Part shown: one piece after another, positions 33,966 through 45,200 of the stretch
How the letters are laid out: the number at the start of each line of letters is the position of its first letter
Position numbering within the stretch: the first letter of the stretch is position 1
Origin: Vitis vinifera
Taxonomy: Eukaryota; Streptophyta; Magnoliopsida; Vitales; Vitaceae
DNA: 64,000 nucleotides
Reading direction: 5' to 3'
Assembly: GCF_030704535.1 (NCBI RefSeq)
Contig: NC_081821.1
Location: forward strand, 4,851,001 to 4,915,000
Made by a program: the position numbers and the translations under genes
Notes under the pieces: generated by a model
What the model was told of the DNA's origin: nothing
The model's input: the letters and a program-made list of their open reading frames with translations, nothing else
Database searches by the model: none

Positions 33966-35943
33966 TCAAGAGAAAGAGGAAGAACGCAGAGGGGTCCAAA
34001 CCCTGCTGTCACTATGAAGAACATTGGGCAGCATATTTGAATGATGCAACTCCTCTTTGTCCCCACTTTCAACCTTACCATTGCCCATGTCTGTCCCACT
34101 CAAATCCCTGCAATGACTGGCCTTTTTCAGACTCACTTCATGTTTCTCGTCTCCCCCCATAAGGGACCCAGCTCTGCTTGATTGCATGGCTGAATTTTTC
34201 TTGTCATCCAGGTCTCCAGTTGGTCTCAGCCATGCTACTGTGTCGATTGGATTCCTTTCGAGATCAAAGACGCTTTGAACTTCCTGAGATTGGATGCTAA
34301 ACTGCACTCTTTTGATCTTCCTAGATGGGGTGATGCCTACTAGTCCGGTGCTGTCATTTTCCTTCCTTTGCAGTGGAACATCTGACATAGATAACCTGCG
34401 AATTAGGCCGCCTGCCTTGAATGGAGAATTTTCTCTAGAAGACCTCTCCGATGATGAAACAACTAATCTTGGATTATCCTTTCGTCTTCCCCATCTTCTT
34501 ATATTATGAATCAAACCATATTTCTTGCTTATGCTCCTCTCGCTGCTAGAAGAGCTGTCTATTGTAGTTTTGTCAATCGAGGATGAGGAAGAAGATTTGC
34601 TGTAAGAATTATGGTGTGGGATTGGAGTAGGAGTCTTGTTGCCATGAGATTCTTGGCTTGAATTCTTGCTGAGAATCGGTGGGGTTAGGAAATTTTGGCT
34701 TTCGAACCTCAAGCAAGCGTTGAGCGAGCGTTGGTACATTAGCTCTTCGATTATGCCGAACCTGTTTTTCCGCAATTTTTCTATCTGTTTGGATAAACTT
34801 TCGTTTGCATGCCTAAACTTATTCATCTCCTCCTCCAGCTTATCCTTCATTTTAATCCGAAAACAGCAACAGGGAAAATCAGGCTATACGATACCAGCCA
34901 ATATATTCATAACTGAATCCGAATAAAGACTAAAGAAAATTTCATATATACCTCTGTCATATTGGATTGCGCATTTGCTTTGTCTTCTGCAGCAACCAAC
35001 ATAATTTTCAGTCCTCCCGTTTCCATTTCAAGCTCTTTGTTCCTCCTCTTCATCTCCATAGCTTTGAATTCCACACTTCCGGTCTTCTTTTCAACATTCT
35101 CATGATCTGTACTGGATATTCCTGTCTTCTCAAAACCGGAAACTTCTCGTGCTAGCGTTAGCAATTTCTTCCTCGCCCAGTTCCTATCTGTAGTCATCTT
35201 CTTGTGCAGTTCTTTTATTCTCTTCTTTGCAATCTCTAGCTGCTTCTGTACCAACACACCCTCTTTGACTTCCTCTTGAAGTTTCTTCGTCTCTGCCCGC
35301 AACGAGTTCACGGTGATGCTCAGAAAGTCGACCTCCTCCGTCTTGACCTTCAAGTGCTTCTGCAACTGAGCAATATATGAACGCTGCTCTTTAATACCAT
35401 ACATTTCTAGCAGTTTCCCTTCAAGGGTCCTTCTTTTTCTCTCCATTTCCTTTACTGCGTTCTGTAGTATCTCTATTTCACCTGTAACATCTTGTGGATT
35501 TCCACTCTCTCTTCTTTTGGGTAAATTCAAATTTTGTTCCATTTTTCTTCTGGTAGTACTCCCTTTAATCTCTTCCTCTTCCTCAGCCTGGAAATGCAAA
35601 TTTATATGAGCCACTTCTATGTATATGATCAGAGAGAAGGAAACTAATATATAACAAAAAGAGAGAGCTGCTTGATGGTACTGAAAATTCAGAATCCGCA
35701 GACTTCTCTTCCCCGTCTTCTTCAATCTCTTCTTGTTGGAAGCTTGAGTCATCAATCTCTAAGTTCATGAAACACCATCAAAATACGTTTAGAAAGAAAC
35801 AAAAGATTGATTCTGCAGACATTTTCCAAAGTACCTGCAGGTTTGATTGGAGGGTTTCGCTTCCTGGAAGATTGAATATTGATTCTGGAAACTGCAAAAG
35901 CTGCAACTGAAGCTGCAGCCACAAAGCTAACCTTTACAAACAT
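33966..35943 (-). CDS. CHUP1-like coiled-coil protein (four exons, 566 aa)
   Basis: The exons are 35943-35835, 35758-35682, 35587-34952 and 34844-33966. The phases match at every junction and all introns have GT-AG ends. The N-terminus MFVKVSFVAAASVAAFAV is a short hydrophobic anchor almost identical in pattern to that of CHUP1, the chloroplast-positioning protein. An acidic linker (EEIEEDGEE, then AEEEEE) and a long coiled coil follow (about residues 70-320), ending in ELMYQRSLNACLR at about 308-320, the CHUP1-type end of the coil. Next is a Ser-rich region with a basic patch (IRRWGRRKD near 389-397) and RLSMSDVP. The conserved C-terminal actin-polymerising domain of CHUP1 itself is absent, as in shorter plant paralogues. 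The role is probably in cytoskeleton or microtubule association, inferred from the family. The start at 35943 is chosen because it matches CHUP1; an in-frame Met eight codons earlier (35967) is possible. Confidence 0.85.
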
Positions 35944-35967
35944 ATACGTACAACTACGTAGTTGCAA

Positions 35968-36480
35968 GGATTAAGTGAGTGAAATTGTGGGGTGGGTCAA
36001 AATATTCTTATCTGGTTCATGAATTTTAGGGAAGCAACTCGCAATTGACGATAAGTCTGATCATCAACCAGTGGTTGATTTTTGTCTGCTCAGAGGTGTA
36101 TTTATTGCCTTTGGAAGAACACTAAAAAGTCTCTTAAGAAAAACAAAAAGCTGTGTGTGGGCATGGCTTCTCTAGCTTTCAACGCATAATCATATATACA
36201 GGATTTGCAAATTCTTTTTGGTAAATCATTAGGAAAATTTTTAAATATAATATAGTGTGTTCAATTATAAAATATTATTACATAGATAATTTTAAATAAT
36301 TTTATTAAAATTTATACTAATTTTTTTTTAAATTTTGCACATGACATGGTACTCAAATCCAAACTAGGATATATATTTTTTTAATATGGATGTATTTTTA
36401 GCTCTTGGTTTTAAGTTGAGTTTTGTTTTTGAAAAATTATATATATAAATAGAATGAAAAAATAAGAGGAAAAGAAAAAT
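35968..36480. other. upstream region of the CHUP1-like gene
   Basis: Presumed promoter and 5' UTR of the minus-strand gene, turning AT-rich beyond about 36200. No distinct motif is claimed. Confidence 0.4.
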
Positions 36481-36484
36481 ATAG

Positions 36485-36762
36485 GACTTGTTTTGTTTTT
36501 TGGTAGTTATTTTCAAAAACAATTTTGAAAAATAGGTTTTGAGAATGATTTTTGAAAATTATTCTTTAATTTTCATAAAAGTGTTTTAATTTTAATCATT
36601 CTATATATTTGTATAATTATTTTTTAAAATAGTTATAAAAAATAAGTGAAAATAAAAACAAAACACACAAAATAATTGTTTTTTATTGTCAAACGTGTTT
36701 TTTGTATTTTTTATTTTAGAAAACAAAAATTACTCTAAAAAACAGTTTCCAAACATACTTTA
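36485..36762. mobile_element. AT-rich MITE family member, copy 1
   Basis: Begins near TTTTGTTTTTTGGTAGTT, contains AATCATTCTATATATTTGTA and TTGTCAAACGTGTTTTTTG, and ends near AACAGTTTCCAAACATACTT. The same order of phrases is found at 61777-62060 and, reversed, at 63591-63930. The ends are weakly inverted. No coding capacity. Confidence 0.55.
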
Positions 36763-36764
36763 AT

Positions 36765-37825
36765 TTTTTTTAATTATTTTGTTTATCATGTGAAAATTGA
36801 GAAAAGAGAAATGGAATATATTTCTCAAACATTTTCTACACGAAATGAGTGAAATGTTTTTATTTTTTTATTTTTTACTTTTTACGTGTTTGAAATATCC
36901 AAACATATAAAATATCCAAACATATAAAAATAATATTTTTTTTTTAAATCACTTTTATTTTTAAATAATTTTTGAAAATAAAACCTATTCCTAATCTTTG
37001 TTTTGGCAGTGAATATAAAAAACAAAATGTCACAAATATGGGACCCATGATTTGGCACAATGAAACAAACCCCCCTTTCATTTACATGCCCTAAATATCT
37101 TACTTTTGTCTCCCATTTTCTTCCCCCGTAGCTTTCTTCTTTTGTCTTGCACACTCTACACAAAATAAAGAAGCAAGAGATTGTTAGCATAGTGGGATTG
37201 TGTTTTAAAACATAATTGAAAAAGAATAAAAAAGAATTATTGTTATAAAAATCAAATTTTATTATCAAGATTTTAATTTATTTCTTTTGCATGATATACC
37301 AACACACATCCATTTTCATCTTATTTCCATTCTTATCTCTCTATCATTCAATATATTTAAGTTTTTGACATCATTTTACGGTTATTTTTCTAAGTTAATT
37401 TTAAGATTTTGAATACCAAATGTTTTTCCCGTGATTCTTATTTGTTATTTTCACTCATATTTATTTTTATTTTATATGAAAATTTGTTGATAAAAATGTA
37501 TTTCTAGCTTTATGTGGATAATAGATGAATTTAAAATAATAAAGAAAGATACTTAAATAATTTTTAATTCTATTAAATAGATATCTATATAAAATTTTAA
37601 AATATTTTTCTCAAAAGTTTCACCCCAAAAATAGACTCCAAAACACAAAATCCTTTGTCACGTTTCTTCTATTTTCTTTCCTATAAATACAATATTGCAT
37701 TTTTATTCAATAGTAAGCATATTTGAAAATGATTTTGATAAAACAAAATTTTGGAAATATTCTTAAAAATCTAAAAATTCATTTTTAATATTGAAAAATC
37801 ACTTGTACTATTTTTTGAGAAATAC
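36765..37825. other. AT-rich intergenic DNA
   Basis: Includes a short direct duplication near 36895-36925 (ATATCCAAACATATAAA twice) and a chance minus-strand frame at 36882-37268. No gene seen. Confidence 0.45.
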
Positions 37826-37827
37826 TT

Positions 37828-37950
37828 AAAGTGCGTTGATAGTAATTTTGAGAAGTGTTTTTAATCTTTTTAATATTTAAAAAATATTAAATTTAAGGTG
37901 TTAAAAAAACTAAAAACACTTTTCAAAATCATTATCAAACACAAACTTAT
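37828..37950. mobile_element. 120-bp MITE, copy 2
   Basis: The left arm starts AAAGTGCGTTGATAGTAATTTT. The right arm, reversed, starts AAGTTTGTGTTTGATAATGAT. It matches the unit at 17965-18083 in both arms and in length, with a loop of similar AT composition. Confidence 0.6.
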
Positions 37951-39130
37951 ATAGATGATTCTCTTAAAAACACTTGTAGACAAAATACTTTTATTAAAAA
38001 TATTTTGAATAAAAATATTGTAAAGCACACTATTCTTATCATATGTTGCAAATTGCACTTAGACTTACATATATGAATTTCTTCTTGAATTTCAAATATT
38101 TAAAGTAGTAAACATTATTTGCTTCATTAATCACCAATGTTGAAATGACGGCATTTGATTAGTCATACACATGATTTTCTTTCCAAATTTCAAGCATTTA
38201 TTAAGTATTTAAAGACCTAGTAAATTTGCCTCACTAATCAACATCAATGAAAAAATATTATATTTAATTAGACAAACATATAATTTTCTTCTTAAATTAG
38301 ATAGTTTTGCTACGATTTAATACTTATTACTTAATGATTTAAGTTAACTTTAAGTTAAAATATGTTTAGTTGTTGACTTAAAACTTATTAATTTATTATT
38401 ACTTTAAGTATTACGATGGTTTGAAAAAATTAATTTAAAATTGATTATAAATTATTAGATTAATATATTTATCTTCATAAATTATAATTAGAGCAAAGGG
38501 ATCGAATAACAATGAAGGTTGTAGAGCAACAAAAAAGATCATGATAGTAACTAAGACAAATTGAGATAAAAAGATAAAATGAAGATGTTGACTTAAAAAT
38601 AAGTTAATTATTTTTATTTATTATTTAAAATTATTTTTAACCTTACGTTATTTTACCAAATATACTTAATTTATTTAATGATTTAAATTAAGTTATTAAA
38701 TTACTTTTAATTATTAAGTTGATTTACAAAACACTTATCTAAAAAAAATAATTTTATATTTAATAGTTAATATTTATCTTTAAAAAATAAAATCAAATAT
38801 TTTAATAAGTGAAAAATTATAAGAAAAAGTCTTCTACAATATCACAATAATCCATTAATCCGCAAAGTCAAAGGCAAAATGGGGATATTTCATATAGATA
38901 ATTATAAAATCTCCATATCTAGCACACCAAATTTGATATTTATGTCACAATATTTTATTTTATTTTTCATAAATTATAATTCCTTTATTAAATTTTCTAA
39001 ACGTTTTTTCAAATGTTAAATTAGGGAGTCACTAGACTCCCATGCCGGTGAGACAATCAGCCGCCAAGCAGAAGATTTTGCCCATTTCTCCGGCATCGCT
39101 ATTTTCTTTCCCTGCACCTCTCAATCAATA
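37951..39130. other. AT-rich intergenic DNA and eIF2B delta promoter side
   Basis: No gene seen from 37951 to about 39000. The last 200 bases are GC-richer and form the probable promoter and leader of the eIF2B delta gene. Confidence 0.45.
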
Positions 39131-39132
39131 TG

Positions 39133-39141
39133 AAACCCTAA
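39133..39141 (+). promoter_or_regulatory. telo-box upstream of eIF2B delta
   Basis: AAACCCTAA, the plant telo-box, lies 93 bases before the ATG at 39234. It is followed by T-rich sequence. Telo-boxes are common in promoters and leaders of plant ribosomal and translation-factor genes. Confidence 0.7.
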
Positions 39142-39233
39142 TTTTTTTTTCTTTTTTCGATGGATTGGATTTCAATCCACTTTCTTCATCATCATCACGA
39201 CCACTGAAAACCTAGCTTTTCGTTCTACGCTCT

Positions 39234-42200
39234 ATGGAGGCGCGTCGAACCTCTCGAATCCCCATCGATCCTAAAGTGCGCCAGGTAGGGTTTTTTGCCC
39301 CCGGTGCACTGCGGGATCGCTCACAGTCTGGTCCCCTTGGGTTCTCGTCGTCGCCTCCAGTCTCCAACATCTCGCCGACGGGAAACTCCCTCTCACCGGT
39401 CATGATCCCACCGCCGCGGCACGCATCCGACAACTTTGTGCTGTCGCGGCCCCTTGCAGTGCCGGTTTCGGATTCGACGCTTCGGCCGCCGGCGGTGGAA
39501 GATCGCATGGCGGTTGGGAGCTACGACGCTTCGGAGTTGCTTCTCGGGACGTCGGCGTCCAGCAGGATCGGAGACGGGGAGTTCTCCGAGGACTATTCGG
39601 TTTTTTTTCGCCGGAGCAGTTCGGGGAAGTTTGCTTCGTCTTTGCCGAGCGGTGGGTTTGATTCGACGGCGATGAAAATTAATCCTCCTGCGGTGGTTCC
39701 AGCCGTAAAAAAATATGCCGCAAAAAAACCTGCCGCAGTGATTGGTATCGTTAAACGACGGTTTCTATTAGACCTTGTCGTTATTTTGTATAAGTATTTT
39801 GCTTGTTTGTTTGTTTATTGCTTGAGAGAGTTGCTCTGACTTAGATTGAGATGGAAATATGAAGATATGAAGAATCAGTATTTAGAAATTATTAGGTTTG
39901 AAACTAATGTAGCAAGTGTTTTTGTTTGTTTGCTGCATTATTTTGTGTGAAATGTTTGGGTTGAAATGTGCACTGCTTAGGAAGGTTGGCATGCCATAAT
40001 TAATGGGTGCCTTTAGGGAGAGGACAAATTTAAAATTTGGCCTGTAGAAATCATCTAAGGAGTAAGCCTAGTTTCCTCGAAACCTCAAGAAAACTGACAA
40101 GCACTAGAATTTTAATGTTATATAATTAAATGGTGGGATCAAACAGGTAATATTAAATAGAAGGCAAAGAGGTGGTTAAACCAATAACCATTTGAACTTG
40201 AATAAGAAAAACATGCACCAATTGGTATGTCAAAGGAAACTTGAAGAGAGAGCAAGGACCGCTTTCATTTCAACAAAGGACCTAAGTGCCTCAAGATTGC
40301 TTAGTATTCCTTGAGATTTGGGACAATGGTTTTATGAAGTCAAGGATGTTAGTTTGATCAACTGGATGTGGGGGTGCTTATTATATGGTCTATTGAAGGA
40401 TTCATAAGAACTTTGCTTGAATCGCATTAAGAGAATTATTAGCTACCATACACACACCTGATCTAGTGGTTTATGATAGATAAAATGTCTTAAAGAATTA
40501 CAAAGTGGAGCTTTTGAGATACAACAGCAACTCGTGCATCTGTTATCCTAATCATAAGTAGGTATGGTCCTTTTCTTCTTAGTTTGTTTAGTATAATGTT
40601 CACTGGAATAGGACCTAATTCAAGTTCTTGTTGAGTATCATAGGCCTTCAACCTGTGTGATAGTTTGACAGGCATTGAGTGTACATCAAATTAATTCCAG
40701 GTGATGCTTGTTATTGCTTACTTCTGTTCCTGTCTATAGAATTTGTGTAATCTCACTGGGAGCACAACTTTTTACTGTTTGTTTAACATGATTAATTCTC
40801 AATTATGTGATAAGATCATACTCTTTTTGGTTCCCTGGAGGGATGAGGGGAAAAAAGAAACAAAAATTAAAATGTTTAATGAAGCAAGCTATTTTGAGCA
40901 AACTGTTGAGTGGCTACTAGATATGATATAAAGGGACATATTTTATGTCAAAACTGTTGCTTCATAAAGGAGAAAACTCTAATGAAGTTTCTGTGGGAAA
41001 AAATTGAATGATAGCGGTGTTTGGTTAATTTTCCTTTAGAAATTTGCTTATCTTTGTGGTGTCATTTTATAATTTTAAAAATGAACTATCCTCTCAAGCA
41101 TTTCAAAGTGGCTTCAGGCATCCTGACATATTCATTGAATATTTAAATTGAACTAGTTCTAAAATTCTAAGCTTCTGATGAGTTTTATTCAAGGCTGAGT
41201 TCCCCTCTCTTCAGGCAAAATGATCCTGTGGGGAAACTGTTTTTCCTGTTGATTTTTCTGCTTGTCATTTGGAGAGTATTGGCTGCAGCAAGAGAAAGGA
41301 GATTCACTGTAAGAAAAGAAGTTTGATGTTTGATCTCAATAGAATATGGAGCCAGAAAATCATTCAAGCAATGAAATGGGCAAAAACTATTTTCTGGTAG
41401 GATTTTTATTTTTTATTTTTTTTTGAGGTAAAGAATGTAAACCGATTTTCTAAGCCAAGATGAGAGCCCATCAAAGTTATCGATCACATCTAGTGGGAAT
41501 AATAGCAGGATCCATCTGGTGTGATAGGTTACAATTTCTGCTTGTACAACCGGGGGGAATTGGCAAAATTTTCTTGATTGGCTTTATCAATACAGTAACT
41601 TGGTCTTAGTTTGCTTATCTTTTTCTTTCAAAAAAACCTTGGCCTTAGTTTGCTGATTTCTTGTTCACTGTTAGTACAAACCATGTGCTTTTGCTTTTGT
41701 TAACAATGTACATAAGAACCTCTGCATTCAAATTTCACTCTTTGCTTTCCTCTATCTGTAAATTACAGCATTTGACGTAAAAGAAACTCTTGCAGAAAAG
41801 AGTGGAGGAGCAGTTGCAGAAATGCAAAATGAATTGCCAACAAGCTCAAAACCATTGAAAGAGAAAACTACAAAGGCTGAAAGACGTGCCCTTCAGGAGT
41901 CTCAACGAGCAGCAAAAGCTGCTGGAAAAGGTCCGAATTGTAAATTTTCTTTTCTTCAAAATCATTTTTTGTGTGGGTTTCTTTTTTTAAAAATCATGGA
42001 AACTATTATACCTATCTTGCAATTTTTGATTGATTTAGATGGTCCAATTTTTTATGAAATTCCCTTTAACTGTGGGTACCTTTAGGTGGCTTTATTTTTA
42101 TTTTTATTTTTTGTTTTTAAATTTTGAGAGAATTATCTCATGGAATATAACTAGTAGGCTTCAAGGTCTGTGGGGAACACCACTGAAAATTAAAAAATTC

Positions 42201-45200
42201 AATGGAAAGTTTCAGATCATGTTTAGGTCTCAGGATGGTGAAATAGTGAAATACTATAGTTGGAGGTCAGGCTATAGTCTTTATATTTATTGCACCGTAT
42301 CCTCAAAGGGGATTTACCCTGCTAGCAGCACCTGATTTTTTTTGAACCACTTTTTTTGCTTCCATCCACTTTAAGTACCCATTTTTTCCCTTGAAAATGC
42401 TGAAACCCACTAGTTCTACTTTGCTGGACTGGAGAAAATCACAGATATAAGGACAATGTATTGCATTAAGTTTGGGAATTGGACCTGAAATCTCCTGTCT
42501 TAAGTGGAAGTGCCTGCTAATTGAGCTAGTTCTTCAAGAAAGAAAGACGGGGAAAGAGGAGGAGGAGAGGGAGTGGATGTTGAGGGTTGAAGAAGGGTTC
42601 AGGGCATTATATTGCTGAAAGTTTTATGAGTTTTGTTTTGATAGGATTTTCGAAAAGTTTCTTCATATAAGTACCAATGTTGTTAATCCAATTCTAAATT
42701 GGATTAATTGCAAGTTTATTGGATCGACTTCGCATTTCTTTCCTACCATATGATCCAAATTAATGTGGATAGCAATATACCATAGTTACTTTCCACTATG
42801 AGACCTCTAAAACCTTGGTAAGCAATAGTTAACATCTCCACCACACTCCTAAGTGGACCTGTCACTCTTAGCAAGTCCAAACAACCTATGCCATAATGTC
42901 AATGTTGTTGAACAATGCTAAAAAAGATGATCCACCCATTCTTCAATCTTATGCAAAAGAAGGAAGTGTGGGTGGGATTTGGTATTTGAGTGTCCAAGTT
43001 AGTGATAAGGTTAGGGGATGGGTGGTGGAGAGGAAATGGATGTTTACATTCTCTTCATTTCTTGTAAGGGCTTCATAGTAGTTGACATGCTTGTTTTTTC
43101 AAGGGGATAGTGGGTAAGTGCGTCAAGTAGTGACTTGGGGGAGTAGTATTTGCTGAAGTAGGTAGTTGTTGCTTGTTTTATTTGGGTGGTTTGTTGGCTC
43201 TAGTCAGACAACAGAATGTAGACTAGGTTAAATTGTTTGCAAGCCCTCTGTTTCTATGATCCATAGGGTGTTGTCTTTGTTTTGGGTTGCTTTGTTGTTT
43301 TTCCCCCCTTTTGCTCGCATTTTGGTGCTCTTTGTATACTCCACGTGTACTTGGTGCACCTTTTCCTTGTGCTTTTAATATATTTGCTTATTTACCTATA
43401 AAAAAAATACATGACACACCATTTTAGCTTAAGGTTTCCTCTTTTGCAACATGACCTGCGAATTTGGTGAGCTTCATGAGTAATTGTGCTGAAAGTGTGA
43501 GTGAGGTATTGAACTTACAAATTTATGCTTCATGGTAGGCTCTATCACAATCTCAATGGGAGGGTTTTTTTTTTCATTTAAACCCTAATTGGAAATCCCA
43601 TTTAGGATGTAGGAGGGCTTGAGTACTTCACAAAGAAGTTGCTTGTCACATGTTGGACTTAAAACATTCTTTTTTGGATAAAAAAAAAGATAATTCATTA
43701 CGTTGTATTTGGTAAGTATGATACGAGGGAGATAATGAGTTGTGTCGTGTTGGGTTCATGTAAGAAATAAAAATTTACTCGACTTGAATATGGCCTATTT
43801 AATAATCGTATCAGAATGAGTTGATACAAACATGACCCATTTATTACATAGTTAACAAGATACGACACGACATGTTTAACACGTTTAGTAATTGGGTTAA
43901 GTTGGATTGTGTATGAATTGACATGAATAACTAATTCATTAGACCAATTAAAATGAGTATATCCCTTTTAACTTATTCAAAATTTAAATTTATAAATGTA
44001 TTATTTTAAAGTACTTTTTAGTTGCTTTAACTTTCAACTTTGATTTTTAAAATTTTTAAATAATTTAATTATTGAATAATATGTTTGCTTTATAAAAAGT
44101 AATTAAAATTTAAATTCTATAATTATTTATTTTTTATTTAATGTTTTAATTATAAATATTTTTAATCTTTATATTCAAATATATACAAATTTTACTTAAT
44201 TATTTAAATTTTTAACATATTTATAATTTAAAAGTATTTTTACTTTTTAAATGTATAAAATTGATAAATTTATATGGGTTGGGTCATACATGGGTCAGTT
44301 TGATACAATTAAGTAAACATGTTAGATGGATTGACTAATCAAACACAAACACAAACCTTTTCCTAAATGGTAACATGGGTTGATTACGATAATTATATTT
44401 TTTAATAGCCAAAAAGGGAAAGTATATTAGAAAAGCAAGTGTTTTATACTGTTGTTGGTTGATATTACTTGCGGTTATGAATCACCCACTTGTTTAGCTG
44501 TCCCACTATGTGATTCTTTGCATGTATTGCATAGAATTATGTGATCATTTGACATATCCTCTTTCATGTTAAACTTAAAGCTGGAGGAAATAAACCAGCT
44601 GCTGCTTCTGGGGCTGCAACTCCAATGAAAGAAAAGGCAAGTAAAGCTGTGAAGCAGGTTCCATCTTCTGTTGCTGCTTCTGACAAAAAAGGAGGTGAGC
44701 GGATTCCAGAAAAAGATAAGAAGAAAGATGTTCCTCCTCCTCGCATGCAATTTGACGACAAGAACAGGGTGGAAAAGGCTAAAAGGCGTGCAGTGGTCAA
44801 ACCAACTGAAGCTAGAAACAGAGTTGAACTGTTCCGGCATTTGCCTCAATACGAACATGGAACCCAGCTCCCCAAACTTGAGTCAAAATTTTTTCAACTT
44901 GATCCAGTGCATCCTGCTGTTCAAAAGGTACATTATTTAGGAAATGAGCTCATTGTCAAATCATCAGTTGGACTTGTTCCAGTCATGTTTACAAGCATCT
45001 AAATAGTGAATGGAGACCCGAGTACCTTTTTTTTGATAGACAACAAATCATGTATTAATAGAAGCCAAAAAGATGGGGCACACCCTCCATATACAGGTAG
45101 TATACACATTAGCCTACAAAAACATGGTATAGCTAACCACAGTAAAGAGCATCTAAGAAATTCAAAATAGAGGGGTTCTCCAAGTCCAAATAATCATAGG

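Larger units (their letters stand above)
41931..44580 (+). other. intron 2 of eIF2B delta with repeats
   Basis: A 2.65 kb intron from GTCCGA to AACTTAAAG. It contains a LINE 3' end (about 43095-43410) and the dispersed repeat at about 43730-44390. The open frames at 41940-42335 and 42896-43078 show no motif. Confidence 0.65.

Noticed and set aside
39212..39675. ORFs in other frames over eIF2B delta exon 1
   Set aside because: GC-rich exon shadows on both strands.
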